A stretch of 64,000 nt of DNA from Shewanella fidelis ATCC BAA-318. GTDB lineage: Bacteria > Pseudomonadota > Gammaproteobacteria > Enterobacterales > Shewanellaceae. The translations under genes and the position numbers were made by a program. The DNA lies in contig NZ_KI912461.1 of NCBI RefSeq assembly GCF_000518605.1, positions 1 through 64,000 of the forward strand, read 5' to 3'. Shown one piece after another: positions 18,093-26,916 of this stretch. The number at the start of each line of letters is the position of its first letter. The stretch's first letter is position 1. Under the pieces are notes generated by a model, which made no database searches, was not told the origin of the DNA, and worked only from the letters and a program-made list of their open reading frames with translations.

Positions 18093-18731
18093 TTAACTGA
18101 GTACCTTAAACGCCCCTTGCAGCCCTTCTACCGCCATTTGGGTGCCAATTACCGCCAAAATAAGCCCCATCATACGTGTAATCGCGCCAAGTGCAGCTGT
18201 GCCTAAATAGCTCACTAGTCGACCGCCAGAAATGAAACACACATAAGTAATCACACATAAGACACCGAATGAGCCGATAGTGCTAATTAACTCAGGTACT
18301 CCGCCAGCAGCGGTGTAATTCATTGCCGTCGCGATAGTGCCGGGACCGGCAAGGATAGGTAAAGCGAGCGGAGATACTGCCACACTAAGCTTAGCTTCCA
18401 AGGTGTCATCGTCTGGTTTATCTTTATCATGGTGTACAGTTGACTGATTACCTTGCAGCATATGGAAACCGATTAGAAACACCAATAGTCCACCGGTAAT
18501 TCTAAAAGCCGGTAGTGATATGCCAAACAAGTTAAATATAAACTGACCGGATATCGCAAATAAGCTAATGATCAAAAAGGCAATGATAAGTGCCCTAAAA
18601 GCGATCAAACGAGTGGTTTTCTCATCGTAATCAGAGGTTAACCCCAAAAAGATAGGCACATTGGCAATCGGATTCATAATGGCAAAAAAGCCCATAAATA
18701 CCGCTCCAACATGCATCCATATTCCGTCCAT
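18093..18731 (-). CDS. MarC family integral membrane protein
   Basis: 212 residues with about six membrane segments. Conserved MarC features include FFAIMNPIANVPIFLGLT near the N-terminus and the repeat-related VAVSPLALPILAGPGTIATAMN in the second half. The hydrophilic central loop (about 110-130) holds a His/Asp-rich stretch. The family was once linked to multiple antibiotic resistance but the role remains unclear; a transporter is likely. The start follows AAGGAAGTG. It is a single gene. Confidence 0.88.
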   Translation of the reverse strand: MDGIWMHVGAVFMGFFAIMNPIANVPIFLGLTSDYDEKTTRLIAFRALIIAFLIISLFAISGQFIFNLFGISLPAFRITGGLLVFLIGFHMLQGNQSTVHHDKDKPDDDTLEAKLSVAVSPLALPILAGPGTIATAMNYTAAGGVPELISTIGSFGVLCVITYVCFISGGRLVSYLGTAALGAITRMMGLILAVIGTQMAVEGLQGAFKVLS

Positions 18732-18777
18732 TTGTCACTTCCTTATATTTCCTAGCGAGTTATTCATTATGCAGCGT

Positions 18778-18810
18778 TTTATACCAATTACGAACATTTA
18801 GTATCGCCAA
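18778..18810 (+). repeat. Possible end fragment of the ATACCAAT repeat
   Basis: TATACCAATTA followed by AACATTTAGT resembles the first 25 bases of the repeat at 58956, with a small deletion. It lies between the marC-type start and the S9 peptidase. The match is too short to be certain. Confidence 0.3.
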
Positions 18811-18882
18811 GTATGAAACAAAAATGCCGAGCTATTAGCTCGACACTTTGTAATCAACAATCAATTAACCTAAAGCTGATGA

Positions 18883-21690
18883 CTACTCGGCTTTCTTATA
18901 CTCAGTATAAGCTTCGCCTTGAGTTAACCATTTTGGTGCAGGTTTACCCTTCAGATAATGATCAAAGTACTCCATCATGCGAATGCTGTAATCGAGTTTA
19001 TTTGGATATTTCTTTAAATGATGTGGTTCATCTTGATACTGCAAAAACACCACATCTTTACCCGCTCTGCGCATTGCTAAATAAAGCTCAACCCCTTGCT
19101 CCCAAGGCACCGCATCGTCTTTATCACCAAACATAATCATCATAGGCGTTTTCATGCGCTCTACATAAAACACTGGCGAGTTCTCGATATACTTTTGCGG
19201 TGATTTAAACAGGCTTTCACCAATACGACTTTGTCCCGTTTCATACTGGAACTGACGCGCTAATCCACTACCGTGACGAATACCACTATAAGCACTGGTC
19301 ATGTTCGATACAGGCGCACCGGTCACTGCGGCTTTAAAGATATTGGTTTTGGTCACAGCAAATGCGGTTTGATAGCCGCCCCACGAGTGACCTTGAATAC
19401 CAACTGCATCAGGATCTGCTACACCAATATCAATTAAGTGCTGCACACCTGAAGTTAACGCTTGTACTGATGAGTCACCAGGGTAACCTACCTCAAAGCG
19501 GATATCCGGCAGGAAGATGGCATAACCATTATCAGCAAACCAAGCAAAGTTTGGTCTATGGTTGATTTTCATCTGTGGGAACGCATGCAATCTATCGCTC
19601 ATAAAGCGATAAAAATAAACCAGTACCGGATAACGTTGACCTTCAACATAATTAGTTGGCTTAATTAACACGCCATCTAGTTGTTTCCCGTCTCCATTAG
19701 TCCAGTGAACTAACTCAGAGTGAGCCCAATTAAAACTATCGCGCTGCTTGTCTAAGTCAGTTTGGCGAGTTGCGTCTTGTGGGCTTGCGTAGTCAGCACT
19801 GTAAAGATCTGGGAATTGATCATAGCGCTCTTTCGAGTAAATGATGGTGTTGGCATCTTTACTGCGAGCTAACATTTTAAGCTTATAGTCACCATCCATG
19901 AATGAGCTAACGCCCGCTACGCCTAACTGTACCTGATAAAATCCATCACCTTTGGTTTTGTCATTGTAGCCTTGCACCAATAATTTTTGACCGCTTGATA
20001 AAACACTTGGCTTATCTTTATCTTCAACTAGGCCTGTTACTCGATATTGGATCCCCTCTTCACGCCCCTTACCTGCAGTTAGCATAAAGGCGTCATGTGA
20101 CGTGGTATCGACTTGCCAAATATCAAATTTGTCATAAATCAGTAAGCCTGTATCATCCGCTATCCAAGGTCCGAATCCATAACCTGGGGCATTTGACGGA
20201 TAATCATGGTCTTCATTTGCAAATGGCACAGCTAAACTTTTGGTAAGGTTAGTGCGTCTGTCCTGACCAATTTCATAAAGAAAAACGTTACCCTGCAAAT
20301 AGTAAACAACATACTTCTCAGCCGGCGATAATACCGGATCATCAGCGCTACTTTGCTGAGTCAGTAATGGAATTTTGCGTCCTGTATTTAAATCAACAAG
20401 GTAGTAATCACGGTAAAAACCAGCCCAAGTGATCATCTTACGATAAGGCAGATCAGAGCTTGCCAATACATAACGCTTTTGCTGTTGTACCTCAACATCA
20501 GGTACTTGTAGATCGGCAAGCTGAACTAAATTATTACCGTTAACATGTAATACAGCTAAGTAAGTCCGTTTTTGTTCTTTCTTATATTGCTTAACTTCAT
20601 GAGGCTTAATACGCGGGTCGTCGCCATGCCATATTCTTAGCTCACGACCAGCAGTAATAACACCTTGATCAAATAAGTCCGACTTTGACTCTACTTTAGC
20701 CAATTCAATTTGCTGACTAACCTGCGGTACGCGACCAAAGAATAATCGCTGGCTATCGTCTGAGAAACGCAGTTCAGCGTAACGATTTAAGGTCCAATCC
20801 TTTGACGTTGGCGCAGCAATCAGCTTGTTTGTTTCTAGGTTCAATAAAGATAATTGATATTCACGGCCATATGGCAGCTCATTAGCATTGCCAGAAGTGA
20901 AGCCTAAATATTTACCGTCATGACTTAACGCAAGCGAGCCAAGCTGTTGCTGTTTAAAACTCTTTACTATCTTAGCTGTGTTATTAGCAAGTTTGACCAA
21001 ACGCAATTCATGTTTATTTGCTTCGATATTATTTATTGCTAACGCTAAATGCAGTCCAGATTTATCGAAGTTAAAGCCAGTAACATCATTAAACTTAATT
21101 GATTTATTGCTTTTAAGGTCAACAAGCTCGACTAATGTTCCTTTGTCAAAATCATCTACTTTTACAGCACTTTTGCTACTTTTAGCTTCATCGGCTGATT
21201 TTTCATCTTTTTTCTTTTCGTCAGCTTCAAACCAAATCGCTAAATGGCTGCCGGTTTCATTAAATTCAAATGACTTAACTCGTTCATAACGGGTTTCAAG
21301 CCCTGTATTAGTATCAAGCAATATCAAGCCTGACTTTAATTTCTTTTTGGCTTTTTTACTCGCTTTCTCTAAATCAAGTAACGGCACGGCATCGATAAAA
21401 GCAACAAAGCGCCCATCATGGCTTATTTTAGGCTTAGTGCCACCGGCAACATTAAACTGTTTATTCGCAATTAAGCTCTTAACAAAGCCATGGCTGTCAC
21501 CACGATCGGGCTCAACTTCAACGGCCAATATCTTACCGTTGTCTGATATAACAGGCTTATTTAGCGACTCGAATCGCATAATATCGTCGGGGGTGATGCT
21601 ATTGGTCGCGGCAAATAAGTTTGCTGATAACAAACTCGTCGAGAATAGCAATAATGACTTTACTGGTAGTGACTTCAAGGTCTTCCTCAT
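18883..21690 (-). CDS. Secreted S9 family prolyl oligopeptidase-type peptidase
   Basis: 935 residues with a signal peptide (to about residue 28, LFAA). Residues 30-640 form a long beta-propeller-like region with SHDGRFVAF/LSHDGKYLGF-type blades and a Lys/Asp-rich insertion near 130-175 (KKKDEKSADEAKSSKS). The C-terminal alpha/beta hydrolase domain has the nucleophile Ser769 in GHSWGGYQ, the acid in GDKDDAVPW (855-863) and the base His in DEPHHLKK (890/891). It should cleave short peptides in the periplasm or outside the cell. It is larger than DPP IV-type members. It is transcribed alone and divergently from the isocitrate dehydrogenase gene. Confidence 0.88.
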   Translation of the reverse strand: MRKTLKSLPVKSLLLFSTSLLSANLFAATNSITPDDIMRFESLNKPVISDNGKILAVEVEPDRGDSHGFVKSLIANKQFNVAGGTKPKISHDGRFVAFIDAVPLLDLEKASKKAKKKLKSGLILLDTNTGLETRYERVKSFEFNETGSHLAIWFEADEKKKDEKSADEAKSSKSAVKVDDFDKGTLVELVDLKSNKSIKFNDVTGFNFDKSGLHLALAINNIEANKHELRLVKLANNTAKIVKSFKQQQLGSLALSHDGKYLGFTSGNANELPYGREYQLSLLNLETNKLIAAPTSKDWTLNRYAELRFSDDSQRLFFGRVPQVSQQIELAKVESKSDLFDQGVITAGRELRIWHGDDPRIKPHEVKQYKKEQKRTYLAVLHVNGNNLVQLADLQVPDVEVQQQKRYVLASSDLPYRKMITWAGFYRDYYLVDLNTGRKIPLLTQQSSADDPVLSPAEKYVVYYLQGNVFLYEIGQDRRTNLTKSLAVPFANEDHDYPSNAPGYGFGPWIADDTGLLIYDKFDIWQVDTTSHDAFMLTAGKGREEGIQYRVTGLVEDKDKPSVLSSGQKLLVQGYNDKTKGDGFYQVQLGVAGVSSFMDGDYKLKMLARSKDANTIIYSKERYDQFPDLYSADYASPQDATRQTDLDKQRDSFNWAHSELVHWTNGDGKQLDGVLIKPTNYVEGQRYPVLVYFYRFMSDRLHAFPQMKINHRPNFAWFADNGYAIFLPDIRFEVGYPGDSSVQALTSGVQHLIDIGVADPDAVGIQGHSWGGYQTAFAVTKTNIFKAAVTGAPVSNMTSAYSGIRHGSGLARQFQYETGQSRIGESLFKSPQKYIENSPVFYVERMKTPMMIMFGDKDDAVPWEQGVELYLAMRRAGKDVVFLQYQDEPHHLKKYPNKLDYSIRMMEYFDHYLKGKPAPKWLTQGEAYTEYKKAE

Positions 21691-21931
21691 TATTAATTTT
21701 ATTAGACTAAAGTAGACTTTTTAACCTTCTGGCGAACAATCATCGTCATAAGCGGTTATTTATGCAAGATACCCTACAGAAAAAAACGTGAGATTGCTCA
21801 CTATTTGCTGTGAAAATTGTTTAAAAGTGTTTAAAATACCTCGCATAAAAAGAAAATATAAAAAGTTACTTATCATGCCGAGTGGCATGGTTAGACAATT
21901 GCAGTAACGCCTAACCTTGGTAGGACTATCC

Positions 21932-22942
21932 ATGACAAAAAGAACTATAACCGTTATCCCTGGTGATGGGATTGGCCCAAGCATTATCGACTCAGCATTA
22001 AAAATTCTTGATAAAGCCGGTTGTGATTTCGAATATGAGTTTGCCGATGCTGGCCTAGTAGCACTAGAGAAACACGGCGAACTTCTGCCACAGCGCACAC
22101 TAGAGCTTATCGAAAAAAACCGCATTACACTGAAAGGTCCACTAACAACTCCTGTTGGTGAAGGCTTTACCTCTATTAACGTAAGCCTACGTAAACAATT
22201 CAGCCTATACGCAAACGTACGTCCGGTTCTGTCTTTTAAAGGCACACAAGCACGTTACGACAACATTGATATCATCACTGTACGTGAAAATACTGAAGGT
22301 ATGTACTCAGGCTTAGGTCAAACTGTTTCAGATGATGGTGCAACCGCTGAAGCGACCAGTATTATCACTCGTCAAGGCGCTGAGCAGATCACGACTTTTG
22401 CTTATGAGCTTGCTCGCAAAGAAGGCCGTAAAAAGGTCACTATTGTGCATAAAGCTAACATCATGAAATCAACTTCAGGTTTATTCCTTAAAGTTGCTCG
22501 TGAAGTCAGTCAACGTTACCCAGATATCACTACAGAAGAGATGATTGTTGACGCTACATGCATGAAGCTGGTAATGAACCCAGAGAACTTCGATGTAATC
22601 GTAACCACAAACCTATTTGGTGACATCCTATCTGATCTATGTGCAGGTCTCGTTGGCGGCCTAGGTATGGCACCTGGCGCCAATATTGGTAGCGATGCAG
22701 CAATCTTTGAAGCTGTACACGGTAGCGCACCTGATATTGCCGGTAAGAACTTAGCAAACCCAACATCTGTGGTACTTGCTTCAATCCAGATGCTTGAATA
22801 CTTAGGTATGTCTGATAAAGCAGAGCTTATTCGCAATGCAATTACCGCAGTAATTGAAGAAGGTGATCGTACTACACGCGATCTTGGTGGTACTCACGGT
22901 ACAACTGACTTCACTCAAGCTGTGATCGACCGTTTATCTTAA
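21932..22942 (+). CDS. Isocitrate dehydrogenase, NAD-dependent type
   Basis: 336 residues, much shorter than the NADP enzyme Icd of E. coli (416). Beta-decarboxylating dehydrogenase motifs are complete: VIPGDGIGP at the N-terminus, the substrate loop LKGPLTTPVGEGFTSINVSLRK, VRENTEGMYSG, and NLFGDILSDLCAGLVGGLGMAPGANIG. The arrangement matches eukaryotic IDH3-like NAD enzymes found in Shewanella, so it probably converts isocitrate to 2-oxoglutarate and CO2 with NAD. Homoisocitrate or isopropylmalate dehydrogenases are the alternative in this superfamily. ATG at 21932 follows TAGGA; the upstream TTG at 21917 would overlap that site. Confidence 0.85.
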   Translation: MTKRTITVIPGDGIGPSIIDSALKILDKAGCDFEYEFADAGLVALEKHGELLPQRTLELIEKNRITLKGPLTTPVGEGFTSINVSLRKQFSLYANVRPVLSFKGTQARYDNIDIITVRENTEGMYSGLGQTVSDDGATAEATSIITRQGAEQITTFAYELARKEGRKKVTIVHKANIMKSTSGLFLKVAREVSQRYPDITTEEMIVDATCMKLVMNPENFDVIVTTNLFGDILSDLCAGLVGGLGMAPGANIGSDAAIFEAVHGSAPDIAGKNLANPTSVVLASIQMLEYLGMSDKAELIRNAITAVIEEGDRTTRDLGGTHGTTDFTQAVIDRLS

Positions 22943-22980
22943 TCGCACTTATCCGGCTGAGTTAATTTAGTTGGATAATC

Positions 22981-23017
22981 AAAAAGACCCCATGTTTTCA
23001 CATGGGGTCTTTTTTTA
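22981..23017. terminator. Bidirectional intrinsic terminator
   Basis: A 13-bp stem (AAAAGACCCCATG with CATGGGGTCTTTT) with A and T runs outside it, between the convergent isocitrate dehydrogenase and rlmM genes. Confidence 0.85.
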
Positions 23018-23042
23018 TCTGTAACCAATTAATCTATAGTCG

Positions 23043-24125
23043 TTACCAAGGCTGTGTTGGTCGCAAGCAAAGATGCACAGTTACTTCATCACGATCATGG
23101 TAAAGATGTTTAGCCGCCATAGTGAAGTCATCTACGCCGTTTTCTTTTAAGATCTCAGCCATAGTTTCAAGAATGGTTGAAACTTCTTTGTAACGTGCTT
23201 TCATCGGTAGTTTAAGGTTAAAAATTGCTTCTTTAAACCAACCATTGATCGCCCATGCTTCAATAAGCTCTGCTACACGTGATGGCTTTTCAATCATGTC
23301 GCAAACTAGCCAAGTAATATTCTTTCTTGGTGGCTCAAATCTGAAACCATCAGCTTGATAGTGCTTTACTTGTCCGGTATCCATTAAACCTTGATCCATA
23401 GGTCCATTATCAACCGCAGCAACAAACATACCGCGACGAACTAATTGATAAGTCCAACCACCAGGGCAAGCGCCTAAATCAACCGCTTTCATACCACTGC
23501 TAAGACGGGTTTCCTGCTGGTCTTTAGGAATAAAGTGAATAAAGGCTTCATCCAATTTAAGCGTTGAGCGGCTTGGCGCATCAGCTGGGATCTTCAGCCT
23601 TGGGATCCCCATAAAGTATGGCGAACTGTTGTTACTCAATGAGTAGCCAACATAGGCTTGTCCAGAGCCAACAAAGCAAACATGAATAATTGGACGCTTA
23701 GGGTTTTCTTTCTCAAGCAGCGTGCCAGACTTTTTCAATGCTTGACGAAGCGGCACAGTGAACTTGCGGCAAAAGTTCGATAGCTCTTTTGCTTCGTTAG
23801 TATCAGGCGTTTCCACCCGTAACTCGCCTGCTTTATTGACTTGCTCTAGTGCAGCAACAATTGGACTAATTCTATCTTGCTCAGGTAAACCTTTTAGCAA
23901 CTCTTTTGCAGCAAACATCTGTCTGGTAAAAATAAGAGAGTCTAAGCTGATATTTTTCGCCAAAACTTCTGCATCACCAGCTTGGAAGCATTGAAAAATC
24001 ACATAAGCATCGTTGTTATTGGTTTTTACAAATCCACCAATATCGAGCTCAGCCGCACGCACTTGGATCTCTGCTGCGCAATCTTTCTCATAACCAGCAC
24101 GGCAAAATAAAAATAGGTTTATCAT
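23043..24125 (-). CDS. rlmM: 23S rRNA 2'-O-ribose methyltransferase RlmM
   Basis: 360 residues. RlmM (YgdE) methylates the ribose of C2498 in 23S rRNA using S-adenosylmethionine. The N-terminal THUMP-like domain begins NLFLFCRAGYEKDCAAEI. The C-terminal Rossmann methyltransferase shows the SAM loop VDLGACPGGWTYQLVRRG, DNGPMD, VCDMIEKP and NLKLPMK, which carry the K-D-K type catalytic set. ATG at 24125 follows AGGAAATTC and gives the expected N-terminus; an in-frame codon at 24155 adds ten unrelated residues. A terminator separates it from ygdD upstream. Confidence 0.92.
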   Translation of the reverse strand: MINLFLFCRAGYEKDCAAEIQVRAAELDIGGFVKTNNNDAYVIFQCFQAGDAEVLAKNISLDSLIFTRQMFAAKELLKGLPEQDRISPIVAALEQVNKAGELRVETPDTNEAKELSNFCRKFTVPLRQALKKSGTLLEKENPKRPIIHVCFVGSGQAYVGYSLSNNSSPYFMGIPRLKIPADAPSRSTLKLDEAFIHFIPKDQQETRLSSGMKAVDLGACPGGWTYQLVRRGMFVAAVDNGPMDQGLMDTGQVKHYQADGFRFEPPRKNITWLVCDMIEKPSRVAELIEAWAINGWFKEAIFNLKLPMKARYKEVSTILETMAEILKENGVDDFTMAAKHLYHDRDEVTVHLCLRPTQPW

Positions 24126-24224
24126 TGAATTTCCTGAAGATAAAAATAGTATCAATTAAAGTGTCGCGACTAAATCTCTGACACATGCTTCAAAGCACCA
24201 AGCTCGTGCAATGAATAATTGATA

Positions 24225-24256
24225 TAAAAAAGCGGCCAACAAAGTTGTTGTCCGCT
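24225..24256 (-). terminator. Intrinsic terminator of ygdD
   Basis: AGCGGCCAACAA (24231-24242) pairs with TTGTTGTCCGCT (24245-24256) with one mismatch; on the minus strand the stem runs into six T residues. It separates ygdD from rlmM. Confidence 0.75.
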
Positions 24257-24318
24257 ATTTTACACTGTTCAAGCTTAGCTGTGTACTGTCTAATTTTTAA
24301 TTATCAGCTAACAAGTAC

Positions 24319-24705
24319 CTAGTCTAGTTCTTTAACTCTATTTCTCCACACCGCCAGTGCAATGAAAATCCAGCCAAGCAAGAAACATACACCGCCCATT
24401 GGCGTGACTGGACCTGTCCATTTGGCACCGATAAGTGCGTACATATATAGCGAGCCAGAAAACAGTACTATACCAACAAGAAACAAATAGCCCGCCCAAT
24501 CAAGCAATCTAGACTTTATCCAATGTCCAGCAAAAGCCACCGCAATTAAGGCAAAGGTATGGTAAAACTGGTATTCGACCCCTAAGTTAAAAATCGCAAT
24601 TAGTTCCGCTGGCGCGACATTTTTAAGCCCATGAGCCCCAAATGCCCCCAATGCAACAGCAATAAAGCCGCTTAATGCTGCAAGTAGCAAAAATCCCTTA
24701 CGCAT
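24319..24705 (-). CDS. ygdD: DUF423 family small membrane protein YgdD
   Basis: 128 residues with about four membrane segments (roughly 5-25, 40-60, 68-90, 98-120). GFIAVALGAFGAHGLK and FHTFALIAVAF are DUF423 signatures. The function is unknown. The gene commonly neighbours gcvA and rlmM in gammaproteobacteria, as here. GAGAGG lies just upstream of the start. Confidence 0.85.
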   Translation of the reverse strand: MRKGFLLLAALSGFIAVALGAFGAHGLKNVAPAELIAIFNLGVEYQFYHTFALIAVAFAGHWIKSRLLDWAGYLFLVGIVLFSGSLYMYALIGAKWTGPVTPMGGVCFLLGWIFIALAVWRNRVKELD

Positions 24706-24740
24706 TGACCTCTCCCCTCTAAAATTAATAGTTGTAGCAA

Positions 24741-25466
24741 TCAGATCCCCATAAACTGTTTAGCAACCGCAATCGCCTGCTCTAGGTTAGAGGTTAATGT
24801 GGCACCTGACGACTTTCTTGGTTTAAAACTATGATCACCATCAGTTAACCAATGCAGTTGCACTTTATCCATTGCCGGCCAAGTCTCAACTAAGCCTTTG
24901 TGGCCAAACTTATCGCGCTCCCCTTGGATTATCATAACCGGAGCAGCACAGCGCTCTATCGGCTCTAAACGCGGTTCGCCACCGCTTAATGGAATAAACG
25001 GATAACCTAAACAAATTACCCCATCAACTGGCATAGTTTCAGCCAATATGGCAGACATGCGACCGCCCATAGACTTACCTACAAGGAATATACGTTTAGG
25101 TTGAAATTGTTTGCTTAAGACGCTCAGCTGTAATGCATAATCAGCAATGAGCTTTGGCGCTCTATCTGGCGGCCGACGTTTCCCATCAAGGGCATTAGCG
25201 CGCATATAGGGAAAGTTAAAACGTGCCACCACAACATTGCTGGCAACAAGGCCATTTGCCATTGTTTGCATAAACTCATGATGCATGTTGGCACCGGCGC
25301 CATGGGTTAGCACGATTAAGGTGTCACACTCATTAGTGCCCTCGCCTTTATCTATCACGAATTGCTCGGCAGCAAACACTAAGTCATCTGCTTTCAATGC
25401 TGCGACGGCAGCAGCTAACTCGCCATCTAAATAAGCTTGCTTCAAGCTATCCTGTAAGCAGCTCAC
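24741..25466 (-). CDS. Alpha/beta hydrolase, Tex30/KANSL3-like
   Basis: About 241 residues with the fold of small dienelactone-hydrolase-like enzymes. LIVLTHGAGANMHHEFM forms the oxyanion region, VGKSMGGRMS holds the nucleophile Ser, IIQGERDKFG the acid and DGDHSFKPRK the His. The substrate is unknown. GTG at 25466 is the better start because AAGAGGAG lies just before it and inside the longer frame that begins at ATG 25484. Either way it overlaps the end of gcvA, so the two are translationally coupled. Confidence 0.75.
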   Translation of the reverse strand: MSCLQDSLKQAYLDGELAAAVAALKADDLVFAAEQFVIDKGEGTNECDTLIVLTHGAGANMHHEFMQTMANGLVASNVVVARFNFPYMRANALDGKRRPPDRAPKLIADYALQLSVLSKQFQPKRIFLVGKSMGGRMSAILAETMPVDGVICLGYPFIPLSGGEPRLEPIERCAAPVMIIQGERDKFGHKGLVETWPAMDKVQLHWLTDGDHSFKPRKSSGATLTSNLEQAIAVAKQFMGI

Positions 25467-26358
25467 TGCGCGTCTCCTCTTCAAACATATCTAGCATCCA
25501 CTCACGAAAAGCAGCAACTTTACCTATCTCAGCATGGTTCTGCTGACACACTAAGTAATATGCATTTTTACTGACTAAAACTTCAGGGAACGGACAAACC
25601 AGTCGACCAGCTTTAATATCTGGTCTTGCAAGCACACTGTAGCCTAACGCCACACCTTGACCATGAGCGGCTGCTTGTAGAACAAGCGAGGAATGACTAA
25701 ATATTGGACCTTGGTTCACATTAATATCAGTAATTCCACATTGCCTAAACCAAGCTTGCCAATCTTGGCGGCTTGAGTCATGTAATAGGGTGTGATTTCG
25801 CAAATCACTTGGTTTTTCTAACGGCTTTGGACCATTGAGTAAAAGCGGCGAACATACAGGAATTAAGACTTCATTTCTTAGCTTATCGGCACGCATCCCC
25901 TGCCAATTTCCCATGCCATAATAGATAGCGACATCAACATCATCCGTTAACGACCCATCTTCGTCATCAACCGCTTTAATTCGTACGTCAATCTCGGGGT
26001 TTTTCTCACTAAACTTAGCAAGTCTCGGCACTAACCACTGAATAGCAAAGCTAGGCGAGGTCGCCACTGTAAGCGATCCAATCGCGCTTCTTGCTAGCAA
26101 TCTATCTGTGGCATCAGCAAGTTGAGTAAAGATGTCTTTAATATCGAGAAAGTAGCTCTGGCCTTCTTCGGTAAGCAATAAAGAACGGTTCTTACGACGG
26201 AATAATTTTAATCCGAGATACTCTTCTAAAGCCTTAATTTGGTGACTCACCGCAGCTTGGGTAACAAACAGTTCTTCAGCCGCTCGAGTAAAGCTCAAAT
26301 GCCTTGCTGCTGCCTCAAATGCTTTAACCGCATTCAGTGGAGGTAATCGTCTTGCCAT
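25447..26358 (-). CDS. gcvA: LysR-type regulator, GcvA-like
   Basis: 303 residues. The N-terminal winged helix (about 5-65) reads RLPPLNAVKAFEAAARHLSFTRAAEELFVTQAAVSHQIKALEEYLG, diagnostic of the GcvA branch. The effector-binding domain includes LTVATSPSFAIQWLVPRL and DVAIYYGMGNW. GcvA controls the glycine cleavage operon in E. coli; gcvTHP is not in the window, so the target here is inferred from family and synteny only. It heads a set with the alpha/beta hydrolase and ygdD. Confidence 0.88.
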   Translation of the reverse strand: MARRLPPLNAVKAFEAAARHLSFTRAAEELFVTQAAVSHQIKALEEYLGLKLFRRKNRSLLLTEEGQSYFLDIKDIFTQLADATDRLLARSAIGSLTVATSPSFAIQWLVPRLAKFSEKNPEIDVRIKAVDDEDGSLTDDVDVAIYYGMGNWQGMRADKLRNEVLIPVCSPLLLNGPKPLEKPSDLRNHTLLHDSSRQDWQAWFRQCGITDINVNQGPIFSHSSLVLQAAAHGQGVALGYSVLARPDIKAGRLVCPFPEVLVSKNAYYLVCQQNHAEIGKVAAFREWMLDMFEEETRSELLTG

Positions 26359-26539
26359 AGTGATACAGATCCCGATTTTTTATTAGTTTTTCTAATGGCT
26401 ATTGTTACATTTTATCGTTTGTAAAGGCCAGTCCTTTTGGTCAAAATTTGCGCCAACAAACAGACACTAGTTGGACAACCTCTACGACGTAATTGGGGAA
26501 TGTCTAACAACCCGATTTTCAGCCTGGAGGCTAGCGCGT

Positions 26540-26773
26540 ATGTTAAACCTAAAATCAGTATTTGTTCTTGCTATTCTTTCTGTCTCAGCATCAGCGATGG
26601 CTGACGATACCCAGATTAACACTAAAGATGTTGAAGCAACATTAACTGCTAACTTAGCAGAAAGTATGGAATTAATGCAGGAGCAACTCTCTGCAGAGCT
26701 AGATACTATACTGGCTATTGACGAACAAAAGAAGAACGAAGAGGCAACAGCTAAGGTATTACTCGCTGACTAA
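26540..26773 (+). CDS. Small secreted protein of unknown function
   Basis: 77 residues from ATG 26540, which follows TGGAGG at a 9-base distance; longer in-frame starts have no ribosome site. A signal peptide (MLNLKSVFVLAILSVSASAMA) precedes a mature part of about 55 residues. It is acidic and helical (VEATLTANLAESMELMQEQL), amphipathic and without cysteine. I do not recognise it. It is divergent from gcvA and has its own terminator. Confidence 0.6.
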   Translation: MLNLKSVFVLAILSVSASAMADDTQINTKDVEATLTANLAESMELMQEQLSAELDTILAIDEQKKNEEATAKVLLAD

Positions 26774-26798
26774 GCTCATTGTGCTTCTCCCTTTTTTA

Positions 26799-26823
26799 AG
26801 CCACCTTCAAGGTGGCTTTTTTA
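26799..26823 (+). terminator. Intrinsic terminator of the small secreted protein gene
   Basis: AAGCCACC pairs with GGTGGCTT, followed by TTTTTTA. Confidence 0.85.
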
Positions 26824-26850
26824 TGCTTATGGCAAAACCTCTGTTGAATA

Positions 26851-26881
26851 CAAAAAAGGCGACTTTTATAAGTCGCCTTTG
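26851..26881 (-). terminator. Intrinsic terminator of thiI
   Basis: AAAGGCGACTT (26855-26865) pairs with AAGTCGCCTTT (26870-26880); the minus-strand exit is a T tract. Confidence 0.8.
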
Positions 26882-26916
26882 TCATACTTTAACTAATCAG
26901 TTGCTGGTCACCACGA

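Noticed and set aside
21760..22245. Open frame of about 160 codons antisense to the isocitrate dehydrogenase gene
   Set aside because: It lies mostly opposite a confident gene and its translation has no recognisable motif; a shadow frame.
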